From a virus, in the IMG/VR virus record IMGVR_UViG_3300042945_002165, positions 1 through 20,390 of that record: a DNA stretch of 20,390 nucleotides; one strand, 5' to 3'. Of the stretch, positions 1 to 6,379 are shown piece by piece (position 1 is the stretch's first letter; each line of letters starts with the position of its first letter). Under the pieces are notes generated by a model that worked only from the letters and a program-made list of their open reading frames with translations, did no database searches and was not told the DNA's origin. Made by a program: the position numbers and the translations under genes.

Positions 1-381
1 TTAATGCCGCGCCTTTGCAGAGTGTTGTATGTATCGCGCGGCAGCACTCTCGGCCTCTGGCCTAACCTCACATAAGACATCCAGCAACGCTCCAATGATT
101 TCGGTGGGGTTGCCCTGCTTGTCCCGCAAGGAAGCATCCCGCATCACCTTCAGGGGTACCCCATACTGCAACGCAATGCTGATTACCGTGGCGGCAGTGC
201 AGCAGATAGCGTAGAGATCGGTGCCAGCCCGAGGTCCTGATACGAAGACTTCCCGGATCTCCCCACCATGGATGGAGTAGGAGATGTGGTACCTCTCCCC
301 ATTGAAGTAGAGTTCTTCAATCGTAGACTCGCGCCGATTGGGGAGTCGGTGGCGCGAATCGGAAATTGCAACGGACGACAT
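1..381 (-). CDS. TSCPD-domain protein (ribonucleotide reductase-related, stand-alone)
   Basis: A 126-residue protein whose middle (about residues 17-90) resembles the TSCPD domain found at the C-terminus of B12-dependent ribonucleotide reductases: an HGGEIREVFV strand followed by a GTDLYAICC helix and an ISIALQYGVPL segment. In phages this domain often occurs alone; its exact role is not settled, but it fits the dCMP deaminase and MazG-like genes upstream in a nucleotide-supply setting. I chose the ATG at 381 over the one at 387 because the AAGGAAGG ribosome site lies about 8 bases before 381 and only 2 before 387. It overlaps the preceding gene by 65 bases. The TAA stop is the first triplet of the window, so the gene is complete. 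Confidence 0.75.
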   Translation of the reverse strand: MSSVAISDSRHRLPNRRESTIEELYFNGERYHISYSIHGGEIREVFVSGPRAGTDLYAICCTAATVISIALQYGVPLKVMRDASLRDKQGNPTEIIGALLDVLCEVRPEAESAAARYIQHSAKARH

Positions 382-505
382 ACACATTCCCTTCCTTCAA
401 AACATCAACGGAGACTTCTCGCCCGCGCTTCCTGTAGTAGGCGAGGATCTTGTTTGCCAATCGCTGGCTGTGGAATTTGCTACCAAGGTAGTCAGGAAAG
501 TCCAT
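317..505 (-). CDS. Small conserved phage protein, unknown function
   Basis: A 62-residue basic protein starting 14 bases inside the end of the polymerase gene, with AGAAGGA 8 bases before its ATG. The centre (residues 15-50) is a basic helix with KILAYYRKRG followed by alternating strands around VSVDVLKEGNVYVVRC. That is the helix-then-sheet pattern of small accessory proteins often seen in phages beside replication genes, but I cannot name a family. The unusually long 65-base overlap with the TSCPD gene is the main reason for doubt; the good ribosome site and protein-like composition argue for a real gene. No function is proposed. Confidence 0.6.
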   Translation of the reverse strand: MDFPDYLGSKFHSQRLANKILAYYRKRGREVSVDVLKEGNVYVVRCNFRFAPPTPQSARVYD

Positions 506-1880
506 CGGGGTTGTCCTTCTTGCGCTTCCCCCAGTTCATCCCAGTCTGGGACTCCCACGGGATCAGCATCTGCCTCTTCACCCCAAAGATGTCGGTGACC
601 TCAAGGGGATGCGTGAGGCATTCTACAATCTGGGGTAGGAGGAGGGCAACCTTATCTTGCTCCACTTGGCAAAAAGCTGCGTCATGAATGTTGTTGAGGA
701 TCTGGACTTCCGGCAACTTGCCATAGATTTCGAGGAGACCACGGGCTGTGAGATCCCCCACCGTGGATTGGGGCACGTAGGCAATGGCTGCCCTCAGCGT
801 CGCATCGTCGTGGGGGTTACCCCAAAAGTTACGCACCCTGCCAAAGGGGGTCACCAACCTATGCTTGGTCTGTATTTCCTGGAGGATCCAGGAGTGCCAC
901 TTCTTAATTTTGGAGAAGGTCTTGAAGTATAGCTTCTGGAATTCCTCGATGACCTTGATCTCAACTTTGAGGGTGATGGCGATGGTGCGGGCAGTACCAC
1001 CATAATTGCTGCCGTGGGCCGCCCTCTTGGCGATATCTCTGTAGGACATCTCCCGATAGTATTTGCGGTCAGCCAACTCCCTCTTCGGCTCAAAGCCAAA
1101 CACCATCGAGGCCACCATGGTGTGGACATCCCCCGACTCAACAGCCTTGATGTAGGTCTCATCACCCGCAAGGTAGCCGACGACTCTGGCCTCCGCCCCC
1201 TGCTGATCGCAATTTACAAAGATGTAGCCGGGGTCGGGGATGAACATGCGGCGGACAAAGTCATCGATATTCTGGAGGTTGCTGGCCCACCCATAAGGGT
1301 GGCTGCTGCTACTCCATCTGCCGGTATCCGTACCCCCAATGTTAAAGTTGGCATGCCACCTACCCTGAGGGGATAGCTGCTTTGTCACAGTATCCAGTGT
1401 CTTTGATAGGTCCCGCATCTGGAGGAGGGGGGTGGTGATGGGCATAGCCCTGGTATATTCCCGGTGGAGTTTCTCCAGGGTATCCCTATCCGTGGATACC
1501 TTCTTCTCTCCCTTCTTGGATACGATCACCTCCGGAAGGTACAACCTCTGGTAGAGCAACTCCTTGAGTTGGGTGTAACTACGGGGATTGTATGTCTTGC
1601 CCCACACCTTCTGGCAGATGTAGTTGAAGTTGTCCTCTACCTTCTTGAGGGAGGTCTCCAACTCCTTGGCAATGACATCTTTCTTCTGGGGATCAATGAG
1701 GATACCCTTGTCCATCATATCGATTGCCAGGGGGAGAAGGGATTTCTCAAACTCATAGGTGTTGTTTGGCTTCAAGACCCTGTAGATTTCCTGGGTCATC
1801 ATCCCATCCAGCCCATTGTAAACCATGTGCTGGAGGGTATCATCCATCGGGGGCAGCTTATCTGTGGTGATGGTTTTCAT
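492..1880 (-). CDS. Family A DNA polymerase, polymerase part (split gene)
   Basis: The 462-residue polymerase domain of a PolA-type replicative enzyme, which would copy phage DNA. Visible motifs: TGRW at 186-189, NLQN at 201-204, motif A with Asp225 (DQQGAEAR), motif B with Arg281, Lys285 and Tyr293 (KRAAHGSNYG), and motif C with His399-Asp400. Motif C reads HDA rather than the usual HDE, and motif A has QG where SQ is usual. The N-terminus begins only about 20 residues before YNGLD (21-25), which matches the ExoIII YxxxD motif of the 3'-5' exonuclease. The rest of that domain is in a separate protein encoded at 2550-3512, so the two must probably associate. Start at 1880 overlaps the preceding stop (ATGA). 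Family assignment is firm; the split is seen directly. Confidence 0.95.
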   Translation of the reverse strand: MKTITTDKLPPMDDTLQHMVYNGLDGMMTQEIYRVLKPNNTYEFEKSLLPLAIDMMDKGILIDPQKKDVIAKELETSLKKVEDNFNYICQKVWGKTYNPRSYTQLKELLYQRLYLPEVIVSKKGEKKVSTDRDTLEKLHREYTRAMPITTPLLQMRDLSKTLDTVTKQLSPQGRWHANFNIGGTDTGRWSSSSHPYGWASNLQNIDDFVRRMFIPDPGYIFVNCDQQGAEARVVGYLAGDETYIKAVESGDVHTMVASMVFGFEPKRELADRKYYREMSYRDIAKRAAHGSNYGGTARTIAITLKVEIKVIEEFQKLYFKTFSKIKKWHSWILQEIQTKHRLVTPFGRVRNFWGNPHDDATLRAAIAYVPQSTVGDLTARGLLEIYGKLPEVQILNNIHDAAFCQVEQDKVALLLPQIVECLTHPLEVTDIFGVKRQMLIPWESQTGMNWGKRKKDNPDGLS

Positions 1881-2077
1881 AGCTTGGCCTTCAGCCTTTC
1901 CAACTCATCAATGATACGCATGGCGTAGATGGTGAAGTCCTGCAACTCTTCTTGGGCGTGGGTCAACCACTGGTGGGTGGTGAGGTCTTCCCTCTCCATG
2001 GTGGTGCCATACTTCAAGAAGCCCCGCTTGGCTCTCTCCGTATAGGAGGCAATCACTTTCTGGGTATACTTGTCCAT
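1877..2077 (-). CDS. MazG-like small helical protein
   Basis: A 66-residue, mostly helical protein. The segment from residue 13 to 60 (ERAKRGFLKYGTTM, then HAQEELQDFTIYA and a final helix) resembles the metal-binding helices of MazG-like nucleotide pyrophosphohydrolases, in which an EExxD pattern (EELQD here) holds the metal. It is shorter than true MazG domains, so activity is unproven. A role in trimming the nucleotide pool would suit its position beside the polymerase and the dCMP deaminase. The ATG at 2077 has GGAGGA 4-5 bases before it. It overlaps its upstream neighbour by 25 bases and the polymerase start by 4. It is one of three genes that separate the two polymerase parts. Confidence 0.7.
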   Translation of the reverse strand: MDKYTQKVIASYTERAKRGFLKYGTTMEREDLTTHQWLTHAQEELQDFTIYAMRIIDELERLKAKL

Positions 2078-2235
2078 TGTTCCTCCAGCCCCTTCACCAA
2101 TTGTTTCAAGAGGGATAGGGTGTGGGTTTCGGATAGGGGGATCTTGTGGAAGCTACCATCCACCATCACGTTGAGGATGATGGTGTCCTCGCGGGTGAAG
2201 TAGGCGAGGTCAACCACCCCCAAACAACGCAGCAC
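2053..2235 (-). CDS. Small unknown protein between the polymerase halves
   Basis: A 60-residue protein with a predicted strand-rich first half (DTIILNVMVDGSFHKIPLS) and a C-terminal helix (LSLLKQLVKGLEEQ). The start is GTG at 2235; AGGA lies about 9 bases ahead and a stronger AAGGAGG about 15 ahead. It overlaps the gene before it by 26 bases and the MazG-like gene after it by 25, so it is probably translated by coupling. I do not recognise a family. Its place between the exonuclease and polymerase parts raises the possibility, purely inferred, that it works with the polymerase. Confidence 0.55.
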   Translation of the reverse strand: MLRCLGVVDLAYFTREDTIILNVMVDGSFHKIPLSETHTLSLLKQLVKGLEEQWTSIPRK

Positions 2236-2557
2236 GATTGATCGTCCTGCCCTCCTTGATCATGCGAGCCACAGTCTCCTTGAAGTAGTCGTAGTCATAC
2301 CCAAGGAAGAGGACGAAGTCTTTGATGTTGGTTGCCGATGAAGTGAAGATTGCAGTCCTTGCCTGATCCCGGATAACGGGGGTGACTTTGGGGGAGGTGG
2401 CATCCTCCACAGCCTGAACCACCACAGCCAGCATCAACTTCTCTTCGGGGCTGTATTCCTTGGGGGCCACGGGATCAACGTGAGCTTGGTAGGACATCTC
2501 ATCCCAGCCACCCAAGATGATGTTGTGGTTGGATTGGTACTCCCGCTTCTTACTCAT
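2210..2557 (-). CDS. Conserved phage protein, unknown function
   Basis: A 115-residue protein. After a polar N-terminus, residues 38-110 are helical: a segment EEKLMLAVVVQAVED, a linker with DQARTAIF, then FVLFLGYDYDYFKETVARMIKEG. The last part looks like a short helix-turn-helix-like tail (F..FLG.DYDYF...) that I have seen in general form in small phage proteins next to replication genes, but I cannot give a function. It starts inside the last codons of the exonuclease gene (8-base overlap), with AGGAACAAG as a modest ribosome site, so it is most likely coupled to it. Confidence 0.7.
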   Translation of the reverse strand: MSKKREYQSNHNIILGGWDEMSYQAHVDPVAPKEYSPEEKLMLAVVVQAVEDATSPKVTPVIRDQARTAIFTSSATNIKDFVLFLGYDYDYFKETVARMIKEGRTINRAALFGGG

Positions 2558-3512
2558 CTTTCTTGTTCCTGTCCTTCACCTTGCCCACCCTCAGAAGCTT
2601 CCACGATTTCTCGTTGCAGTAGATGCTGCCAAGGAAGCCCAGGGATTTGGGCCACTCGATCTCCACACTATGGGAGAGAAGCATGGTGTCATCAACAGGG
2701 TAGTTGATGGGGTAGCCTTCCCGCTTCAGGTAGGTTAAATCGTAGACGGCATTGTGGGCAATCTTGATTTTGGGGGAAGCCATGAGGGTGGCGATGGCTT
2801 GCTTCTTGGCGGGGGTAGCCTCACCAAAGGGTAGCACCAGGGGAAACACATAGACTTCATGGGGGGAGGTGGCAAAGCAAATCATGGTGATCTGCTGGTT
2901 TGCCGTCTCAATGTCGAAGGCGAAGGACTCTGCCTTCAGTATCTGCTGGGTAGCTTCCGCCACATCCTGATCATCCTCCACGATGTGGATGGTGCGTCGG
3001 GGAAAGGTGGATGTCTTCTTCTGGGATTCCTGCCACGCCTTCTTCAGATCCATGGCAACCACGGGGAGAAGGCTGTGGTCTTTTACGATTGACCTGGGGT
3101 GGTGGGTGGCAACGACCCTGATGTCATCGTCTGTGTAGAGGATGGTGCCTCGATGGTCAGATAGCTTCTCCCCTGTAAGGGACCAGAGGGACAGATCCCC
3201 CATAGCGAGAATGAAGTTGGCATCTCGGCACCTATCCCGCACCCTATTGTAATGCGGGACAAACTCCGACTTGAGATATCCAAGCTGCTTGCTGGTAGGA
3301 TTGCCGGCTGCTTCATCAGGTACTTCCTTCTTCTTGTGGAAGTAGTTGCTGGGATTTTCAAAGCGGGGTGGGTGGGGAAAGAGGGTGATGAATTCCACAG
3401 CCCCAAGATCTGCGTACTTTGCGGCAATCTTAAAAAGAGAAGCGGGGTATCCCGCAAGAGGGACCCCCGCCTTCATGGAATCTACGGATGGATAATCGAG
3501 GAGGATCAGCAT
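2550..3512 (-). CDS. UDG-like domain fused to 3'-5' exonuclease (polymerase N-terminal part)
   Basis: A 320-residue protein with two domains. Residues 1-160 resemble a family 4 uracil-DNA glycosylase-like fold (GVPLAGYPASLF at 16-27, ILAMGDLSLWSLTG at 101-114, THHP at 136-139), but the GEAPG motif is degenerate and the iron-sulphur cysteines are absent (FPHPP replaces KCRPP), so it is probably non-catalytic. Residues 190-307 are a DnaQ/PolA-type proofreading exonuclease: ExoI Asp200 and Glu202, ExoII Asp258 (NAVYD), then VDDTMLL and PKSLGFLGSIY. The protein ends before ExoIII; the missing YNGLD lies in the polymerase gene 670 bases downstream. UDG-like domains fused to phage family A polymerases are known, as far as I recall in SPO1-type enzymes. 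It overlaps its upstream neighbour by 7 bases. Confidence 0.85.
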   Translation of the reverse strand: MLILLDYPSVDSMKAGVPLAGYPASLFKIAAKYADLGAVEFITLFPHPPRFENPSNYFHKKKEVPDEAAGNPTSKQLGYLKSEFVPHYNRVRDRCRDANFILAMGDLSLWSLTGEKLSDHRGTILYTDDDIRVVATHHPRSIVKDHSLLPVVAMDLKKAWQESQKKTSTFPRRTIHIVEDDQDVAEATQQILKAESFAFDIETANQQITMICFATSPHEVYVFPLVLPFGEATPAKKQAIATLMASPKIKIAHNAVYDLTYLKREGYPINYPVDDTMLLSHSVEIEWPKSLGFLGSIYCNEKSWKLLRVGKVKDRNKKDE

Positions 3513-3868
3513 GGCACAGTCAGGTTGTATTTGGCTGCGACCACCCTCATTTTTTGCTTGAAGTCTTCCAAAGGAGTCTTGGAAACTGTCTTCACATCAT
3601 CATGTGCCTCTTGTAAGTCCATGAGGAACTCAAGCGAAAGACGGCAGAGATGCGAGGGAAGAAGTTCCTTGTTCGAAAGATCCTCAACGTCTTTTTTCTC
3701 CATTGCGGGGGTGTAATCTTTCTTTTCAATGAGGTGGCCTATGCCACACTTCATAAGTCTCTTTCCCTTCTGGATTCGATACACGCAAGTATCGTATTCA
3801 TCTCGGGAAATGCCACCCTGTTTGAGGACGCCGAGGTAGGCTTTGTTGAAGGCTTGCTGCGTATCCAT
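3506..3868 (-). CDS. Conserved phage protein with KCxIGxLI motif (copy 1)
   Basis: A 120-residue protein. Its core, CVYR...KCGIGHLIEKKDYTPAME at about residues 28-57, is a signature of small phage proteins of unknown function; the C-terminal half is helical (SLEFLMDLQEAHDDV and a last amphipathic helix). A second member of the same family is encoded at 15592-16002 with CMYR...KCAIGWLIADDRYSP. Two conserved cysteines and the glycine-rich turn suggest a compact fold, not a known enzyme. I chose the ATG at 3868 because GGAG lies 7 bases before it; a longer frame from 3913 would read through a strong hairpin at 3887-3918. It is the first gene after that hairpin. Confidence 0.75.
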   Translation of the reverse strand: MDTQQAFNKAYLGVLKQGGISRDEYDTCVYRIQKGKRLMKCGIGHLIEKKDYTPAMEKKDVEDLSNKELLPSHLCRLSLEFLMDLQEAHDDVKTVSKTPLEDFKQKMRVVAAKYNLTVPC

Positions 3869-3886
3869 GATTAGTCTCCAGGGGTT

Positions 3887-3918
3887 GCTGGGTGGGGCTA
3901 ACCCAATCCCCACCCAGC
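3887..3918 (-). other. Strong intergenic hairpin
   Basis: A perfect 11-bp inverted repeat (GCTGGGTGGGG / CCCCACCCAGC) with a 10-base loop fills the 59-base gap between the DUF669-like gene and the gene at 3506-3868. On the transcribed minus strand it is followed by AACCCC and not by a run of T, so it is not a classical intrinsic terminator. It ends about 12 bases before the GGAG ribosome site of the next gene. It could protect or punctuate the message, or lower expression of downstream genes. Confidence 0.7.
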
Positions 3919-3927
3919 GTTCCTACA

Positions 3928-4332
3928 TCAGGCTGCGATCCAGGAAGCGACGTTCATGTATTCCTTCCCGTCGCGGGACTTCTCAGCCTTGTAGTCGAAC
4001 TTCACATCGTAGCCGACGAGACCCTCGATGGCTTCCTTCGCCGGGATCTTGTCGTTGAGATCCGGGTCGATCTTCTTCAGCGCAGCCTTGCTGTATTTGG
4101 CAGCAGCGTCGGTGAAGTAGAGGCGGCTGCTGCGGAGGACGCGATTCAACTCGACGCCTTCCAGGTCCTGACCACTCAGGGCTTCGCGCGCCTTGAATTC
4201 CAGGACAGCAAAGGGCTTGTTGTCCTGCGTGACATCAAGCTTGTAGCCAGAGACGTAACCGAGGTAGCGCCCCGGCGGGATCTCGCGGATATCTTCAACG
4301 CCTTCAAGGGTCTTGTTCCAGAAATCAGTCAT
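3928..4332 (-). CDS. DUF669-like putative single-stranded DNA-binding protein
   Basis: A 134-residue protein. After DFWNKTLEGVEDIREIPPGRY it shows the PPGxYxGYVxG start typical of the DUF669 group of phage proteins, thought to be OB-fold ssDNA-binding proteins or recombinase partners. It then has strands with VTQDNKPFAVLEFKAR and ends in a conserved DGKEYMNVASWI strand. It follows the Sak4-like ATPase gene with a 17-base gap, and pairs of this kind commonly form a phage recombination or replication module. A start at 4332 is preferred: it has a purine-rich GAGAAGAGAATAGAG leader and removes an arginine-rich extension that would overlap the ATPase. Binding is inferred from family and context. 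Confidence 0.75.
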   Translation of the reverse strand: MTDFWNKTLEGVEDIREIPPGRYLGYVSGYKLDVTQDNKPFAVLEFKAREALSGQDLEGVELNRVLRSSRLYFTDAAAKYSKAALKKIDPDLNDKIPAKEAIEGLVGYDVKFDYKAEKSRDGKEYMNVASWIAA

Positions 4333-4349
4333 CTCTATTCTCTTCTCTT

Positions 4350-5105
4350 TCAGTTTTCGATCTGCTTGAAGACGGCACCCAGATCGAATGGTGCCTCTGC
4401 AACTACCCGATGGGGTGCGCTGCATTTCAGGTAACCCATATCACGGGTCGTCTGCGTTTGCAACACTGGCTTGCCGTCCTTGGCGCGGGTCGCAAGCCAG
4501 ACGTTGTTCATGTAGCGGGCAACAATGGTGGGGAGTTGCTGCCCGAGGAAACTGGGGAATGCCTTGACGATTCCGCCTGTCTTCTGGTTTTCGATAAGAC
4601 GGAGGTGGGCAATCAGCACCAGATGGAAATTGTATTTGTCACTGGTGAGGCGGGCAATCTGGTTTTCGAATCGCTTCCGCATAACGTCCCAGAGGCTGCG
4701 GTCGAAGCCGCTCTTATCGTCCACAATACCGTTTTCCTTGAGGACTTGAGACATGCAGACATCGTTCCAGAAGGTGGCGCTATCCACCACCAGCACCGTC
4801 TTGTTGTCCCAGCTTTCGAGGGGTCCGAGATTCTCATCGGGCAACTCCCACTTGGTGGTGACAGCAATGGATTTCTTCCAGGAGTCGGGATCCTTGGAGG
4901 CAATGCTGAAGTAGGAGATGTTGTCGGCCTTGTCTTCCTTGAGGTAGGCACTCAGGATCCCGAGGTTGTTGTCGAGATCAAGGATGCGGACCTTGTAATC
5001 CAGGTTGGCGAGGGTCGCCATAAGGCCGGTCTTGCCAGCCCCAGGATCTCCGAGAAGCAACAGCTTCACGCGCTTTTGGTTTGGGTGTTTCGAGAATACA
5101 GGCAT
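4350..5105 (-). CDS. Sak4-like / AAA_24 RecA-fold ATPase
   Basis: A 251-residue P-loop ATPase. Walker A is GDPGAGKT at 19-26, a RecA-like second strand follows (VRILDLDNN at 39-47), Walker B is TVLVVDS at 103-109 ending in Asp108, and a LVLIAH strand at about 163-168 carries a sensor-like His. Length and motif order match the phage AAA_24/Sak4 group, which promotes annealing or strand exchange together with an SSB partner. Here the following gene is the DUF669-like candidate SSB, and a Cas4-like nuclease lies upstream in the same array, which supports a recombination or replication role. The ATG at 5105 has GGAGA about 9 bases ahead and lies inside the end of the preceding small gene (40-base overlap). 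Confidence 0.85.
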   Translation of the reverse strand: MPVFSKHPNQKRVKLLLLGDPGAGKTGLMATLANLDYKVRILDLDNNLGILSAYLKEDKADNISYFSIASKDPDSWKKSIAVTTKWELPDENLGPLESWDNKTVLVVDSATFWNDVCMSQVLKENGIVDDKSGFDRSLWDVMRKRFENQIARLTSDKYNFHLVLIAHLRLIENQKTGGIVKAFPSFLGQQLPTIVARYMNNVWLATRAKDGKPVLQTQTTRDMGYLKCSAPHRVVAEAPFDLGAVFKQIEN

Positions 5106-5263
5106 TTCAAATTCTCCATTTCGCTTCTATGTGCCCAACTCAGCGTGCCATCTGGTAGCTTGATGGTTGCCGGGTCGCAGCCGGGGTCGTCCAACAGGAC
5201 GGTGGTACCAGGGGGGTACTTGTTGATGGTGGCTGACAGGTCAGCCGTGTGTGTCCACTTCAT
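5066..5263 (-). CDS. Small unknown protein coupled to the dCMP deaminase gene
   Basis: A 65-residue protein whose ATG at 5263 follows the TAA of the deaminase gene with no gap, an arrangement typical of translational coupling; no good ribosome site is seen. The first 45 residues look strand-rich (TTVLLDDPGCDPATIKLPDG), and the last 20 are basic and overlap the ATPase start by 40 bases. No family is recognised. It could be a small accessory protein. The alternative, that this stretch is untranslated, cannot be excluded, but it would leave a 158-base gap in an otherwise gap-free array. Confidence 0.5.
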   Translation of the reverse strand: MKWTHTADLSATINKYPPGTTVLLDDPGCDPATIKLPDGTLSWAHRSEMENLKCLYSRNTQTKSA

Positions 5264-5689
5264 TTAGAAATTGCATTCGATATTAGCTTCGCGAAAGATC
5301 TCGCGAGATTGAAAGATCTCTGCACCCCACCTCTCAAGGAATGAATCACATACAGGCAGTGCCACCACACGGGAGATTTCCTTGCTGACGATACTGAGGG
5401 CGCAGTTGCAACAGGGCGGGTGCGTCGTATACAACGTGGCTCCCTTGGTGGGGAAAGCCGCGTTGTCCAGGACGTTCCTCTCTGCGTGCAGGGTGTATCG
5501 TAGCCGAATCTCCCGGTGCGTCAAGCGATTCTGCGAGTCCGCTATTCCTGGCGGGAATCCGTTGTAGCCCAGGGCGACTTGCTTGCGGGTCCCCACCAAC
5601 ACGGCCCCGACCTGGGTCGATGGATCCTTGGACCATGAGGCGACGTGGCTGGCGAGATGGAGGAAGCGGGTGTCCCACTTGTCAAGCAT
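5264..5689 (-). CDS. dCMP deaminase
   Basis: A 141-residue zinc-dependent deaminase of the dCMP/CMP family, converting dCMP to dUMP and so feeding dTMP synthesis in the cytoplasm. Key residues are visible: substrate loop SKDPSTQVGAV (20-30), NGFPPG (43-48), His68-Ala-Glu70 with the zinc His and catalytic Glu, and the PCxxC zinc pair Cys93/Cys96. The start at 5689 gives the canonical MLDKWDTRFL N-terminus; a longer frame to 5809 has shadow-like composition. It overlaps the preceding stop by 8 bases. No thymidylate synthase is seen in this window. dUMP production next to a polymerase with a UDG-like domain is noted without further inference. Confidence 0.93.
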   Translation of the reverse strand: MLDKWDTRFLHLASHVASWSKDPSTQVGAVLVGTRKQVALGYNGFPPGIADSQNRLTHREIRLRYTLHAERNVLDNAAFPTKGATLYTTHPPCCNCALSIVSKEISRVVALPVCDSFLERWGAEIFQSREIFREANIECNF

Positions 5690-5894
5690 CGTCTTTCCCC
5701 ATGAAGCTGTTGACCATATCCGCCAACCGCTGGAAGTTTTCATAGCATTGAAGAGCGTCTTCATCGTTGTTGAAGACGATGCCTTGGAAGTCACCCCTCT
5801 TCCCGGCATCTGTCAGGTGATCCATGGTTTCTTCCAGGAGGGTGGTGATCTCAAGTGCTGTCGGAACTTTTGGTAGATTTGCGAAGTCGATCAC
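5682..5894 (-). CDS. Small acidic protein, unknown
   Basis: A 70-residue acidic, helical protein (segments LEITTLLEETMDHL and CYENFQRLADMVNSF). It starts with GTG at 5894, with AAAAGGA about 9 bases ahead, and overlaps the deaminase start by 8 bases, so it sits directly in the nucleotide-metabolism segment. No cysteine pattern, P-loop or membrane segment is seen and I recognise no family. The overlap arrangement on both sides and the helix-forming composition support a real gene. Confidence 0.6.
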   Translation of the reverse strand: MIDFANLPKVPTALEITTLLEETMDHLTDAGKRGDFQGIVFNNDEDALQCYENFQRLADMVNSFMGKDDA

Positions 5895-6033
5895 GTTTGG
5901 ATTTCCTTTTGAGAGTTGCTACTACTTCTTCTGCTATGGTGTCTACAAGTTTGGGGCTGGCCTCCACAGCAACGATGATCATCAGTTGCTTGCTACCTTT
6001 GAAGATGCTACCCCCGATGTGTTTGTACGTCAT
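5851..6033 (-). CDS. Small basic-tailed protein, unknown
   Basis: A 60-residue protein with a first half of strands and small residues (MTYKHIGGSIFKGSKQLMII), a central helix (SPKLVDTIAEEVVATL) and a strongly basic, serine/threonine-rich tail (KRKSKRDRLRKSTKSS). The ATG at 6033 is preferred over a GTG at 6048 because AAAGG lies about 8 bases before it. It overlaps the next gene by 44 bases. The basic tail could contact nucleic acid, but that is only a guess from composition. Confidence 0.55.
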   Translation of the reverse strand: MTYKHIGGSIFKGSKQLMIIVAVEASPKLVDTIAEEVVATLKRKSKRDRLRKSTKSSDST

Positions 6034-6044
6034 GGCGTAGCCTT

Positions 6045-6296
6045 TCACCTATACGGATTTCCGGGAGGTTGCCAACCTTGAGGCATCTCTTTTGCAAGAT
6101 TATTGGCACACCAAATAGAATAGGCATCAACGAGCAGCGGATCTGCACAATGCTCAGCCAAAGCCAACATCTGCTTTTCCGATACGATGTACCACCTACG
6201 GGTACAATCATCTTTATATACCCACCGCCTTGGGCTGATGCGAATGGCTTCCAAGAAGGCAACAGAAAACAATAGTTTGATTTGCTTGTCGGTCAT
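6045..6296 (-). CDS. Unknown 83-aa protein
   Basis: An 83-residue protein starting at an ATG with a good AAGGAG site 6-7 bases ahead. The first half has an aromatic, positively charged segment (ISPRRWVYKDDCTRRWYIVS); the second is helical with two cysteines (AEHCADPLLVDAYSIWCANNLAKEM) and ends PQGWQPPGNPYR. A longer upstream frame is only a shadow of the coiled-coil gene. Its ATG overlaps the stop of a 28-residue membrane peptide (ATGA), so the two are probably made together. No family recognised. Confidence 0.65.
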   Translation of the reverse strand: MTDKQIKLLFSVAFLEAIRISPRRWVYKDDCTRRWYIVSEKQMLALAEHCADPLLVDAYSIWCANNLAKEMPQGWQPPGNPYR

Positions 6297-6379
6297 GGAT
6301 CGCTCCTTTCCACAACGAGCTTGTGCCAGAGCAGCGCCCAGACATAGCCAAATACGTAGGCCGCGACGCAGGAGGTCAT
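6293..6379 (-). CDS. 28-aa membrane micropeptide
   Basis: A very short gene of 28 codons. GGAGG sits 7 bases before its ATG. The ATG overlaps the stop of the coiled-coil gene (ATGA) and its own stop overlaps the ATG of the next gene (ATGA). The product has a short N-terminus (MTSC), one hydrophobic aromatic segment (VAAYVFGYVWALLW) and a charged tail (HKLVVERSDP), as in a single-pass inner-membrane peptide. Without it there would be an 80-base gap here. Function unknown; small membrane peptides of phages often act in lysis control, exclusion or as subunits of larger complexes. Confidence 0.6.
   Translation of the reverse strand: MTSCVAAYVFGYVWALLWHKLVVERSDP

Noticed and set aside
1880-2550. 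Group I intron or intein as the cause of the polymerase split
   Set aside because: The intervening stretch is fully coding with overlapping starts and stops and no intein motifs; splicing would not join the frames.
4410-5267. 285-codon plus-strand frame opposite the Sak4-like ATPase
   Set aside because: Shadow of a frame with Walker A and B motifs; no start signal.
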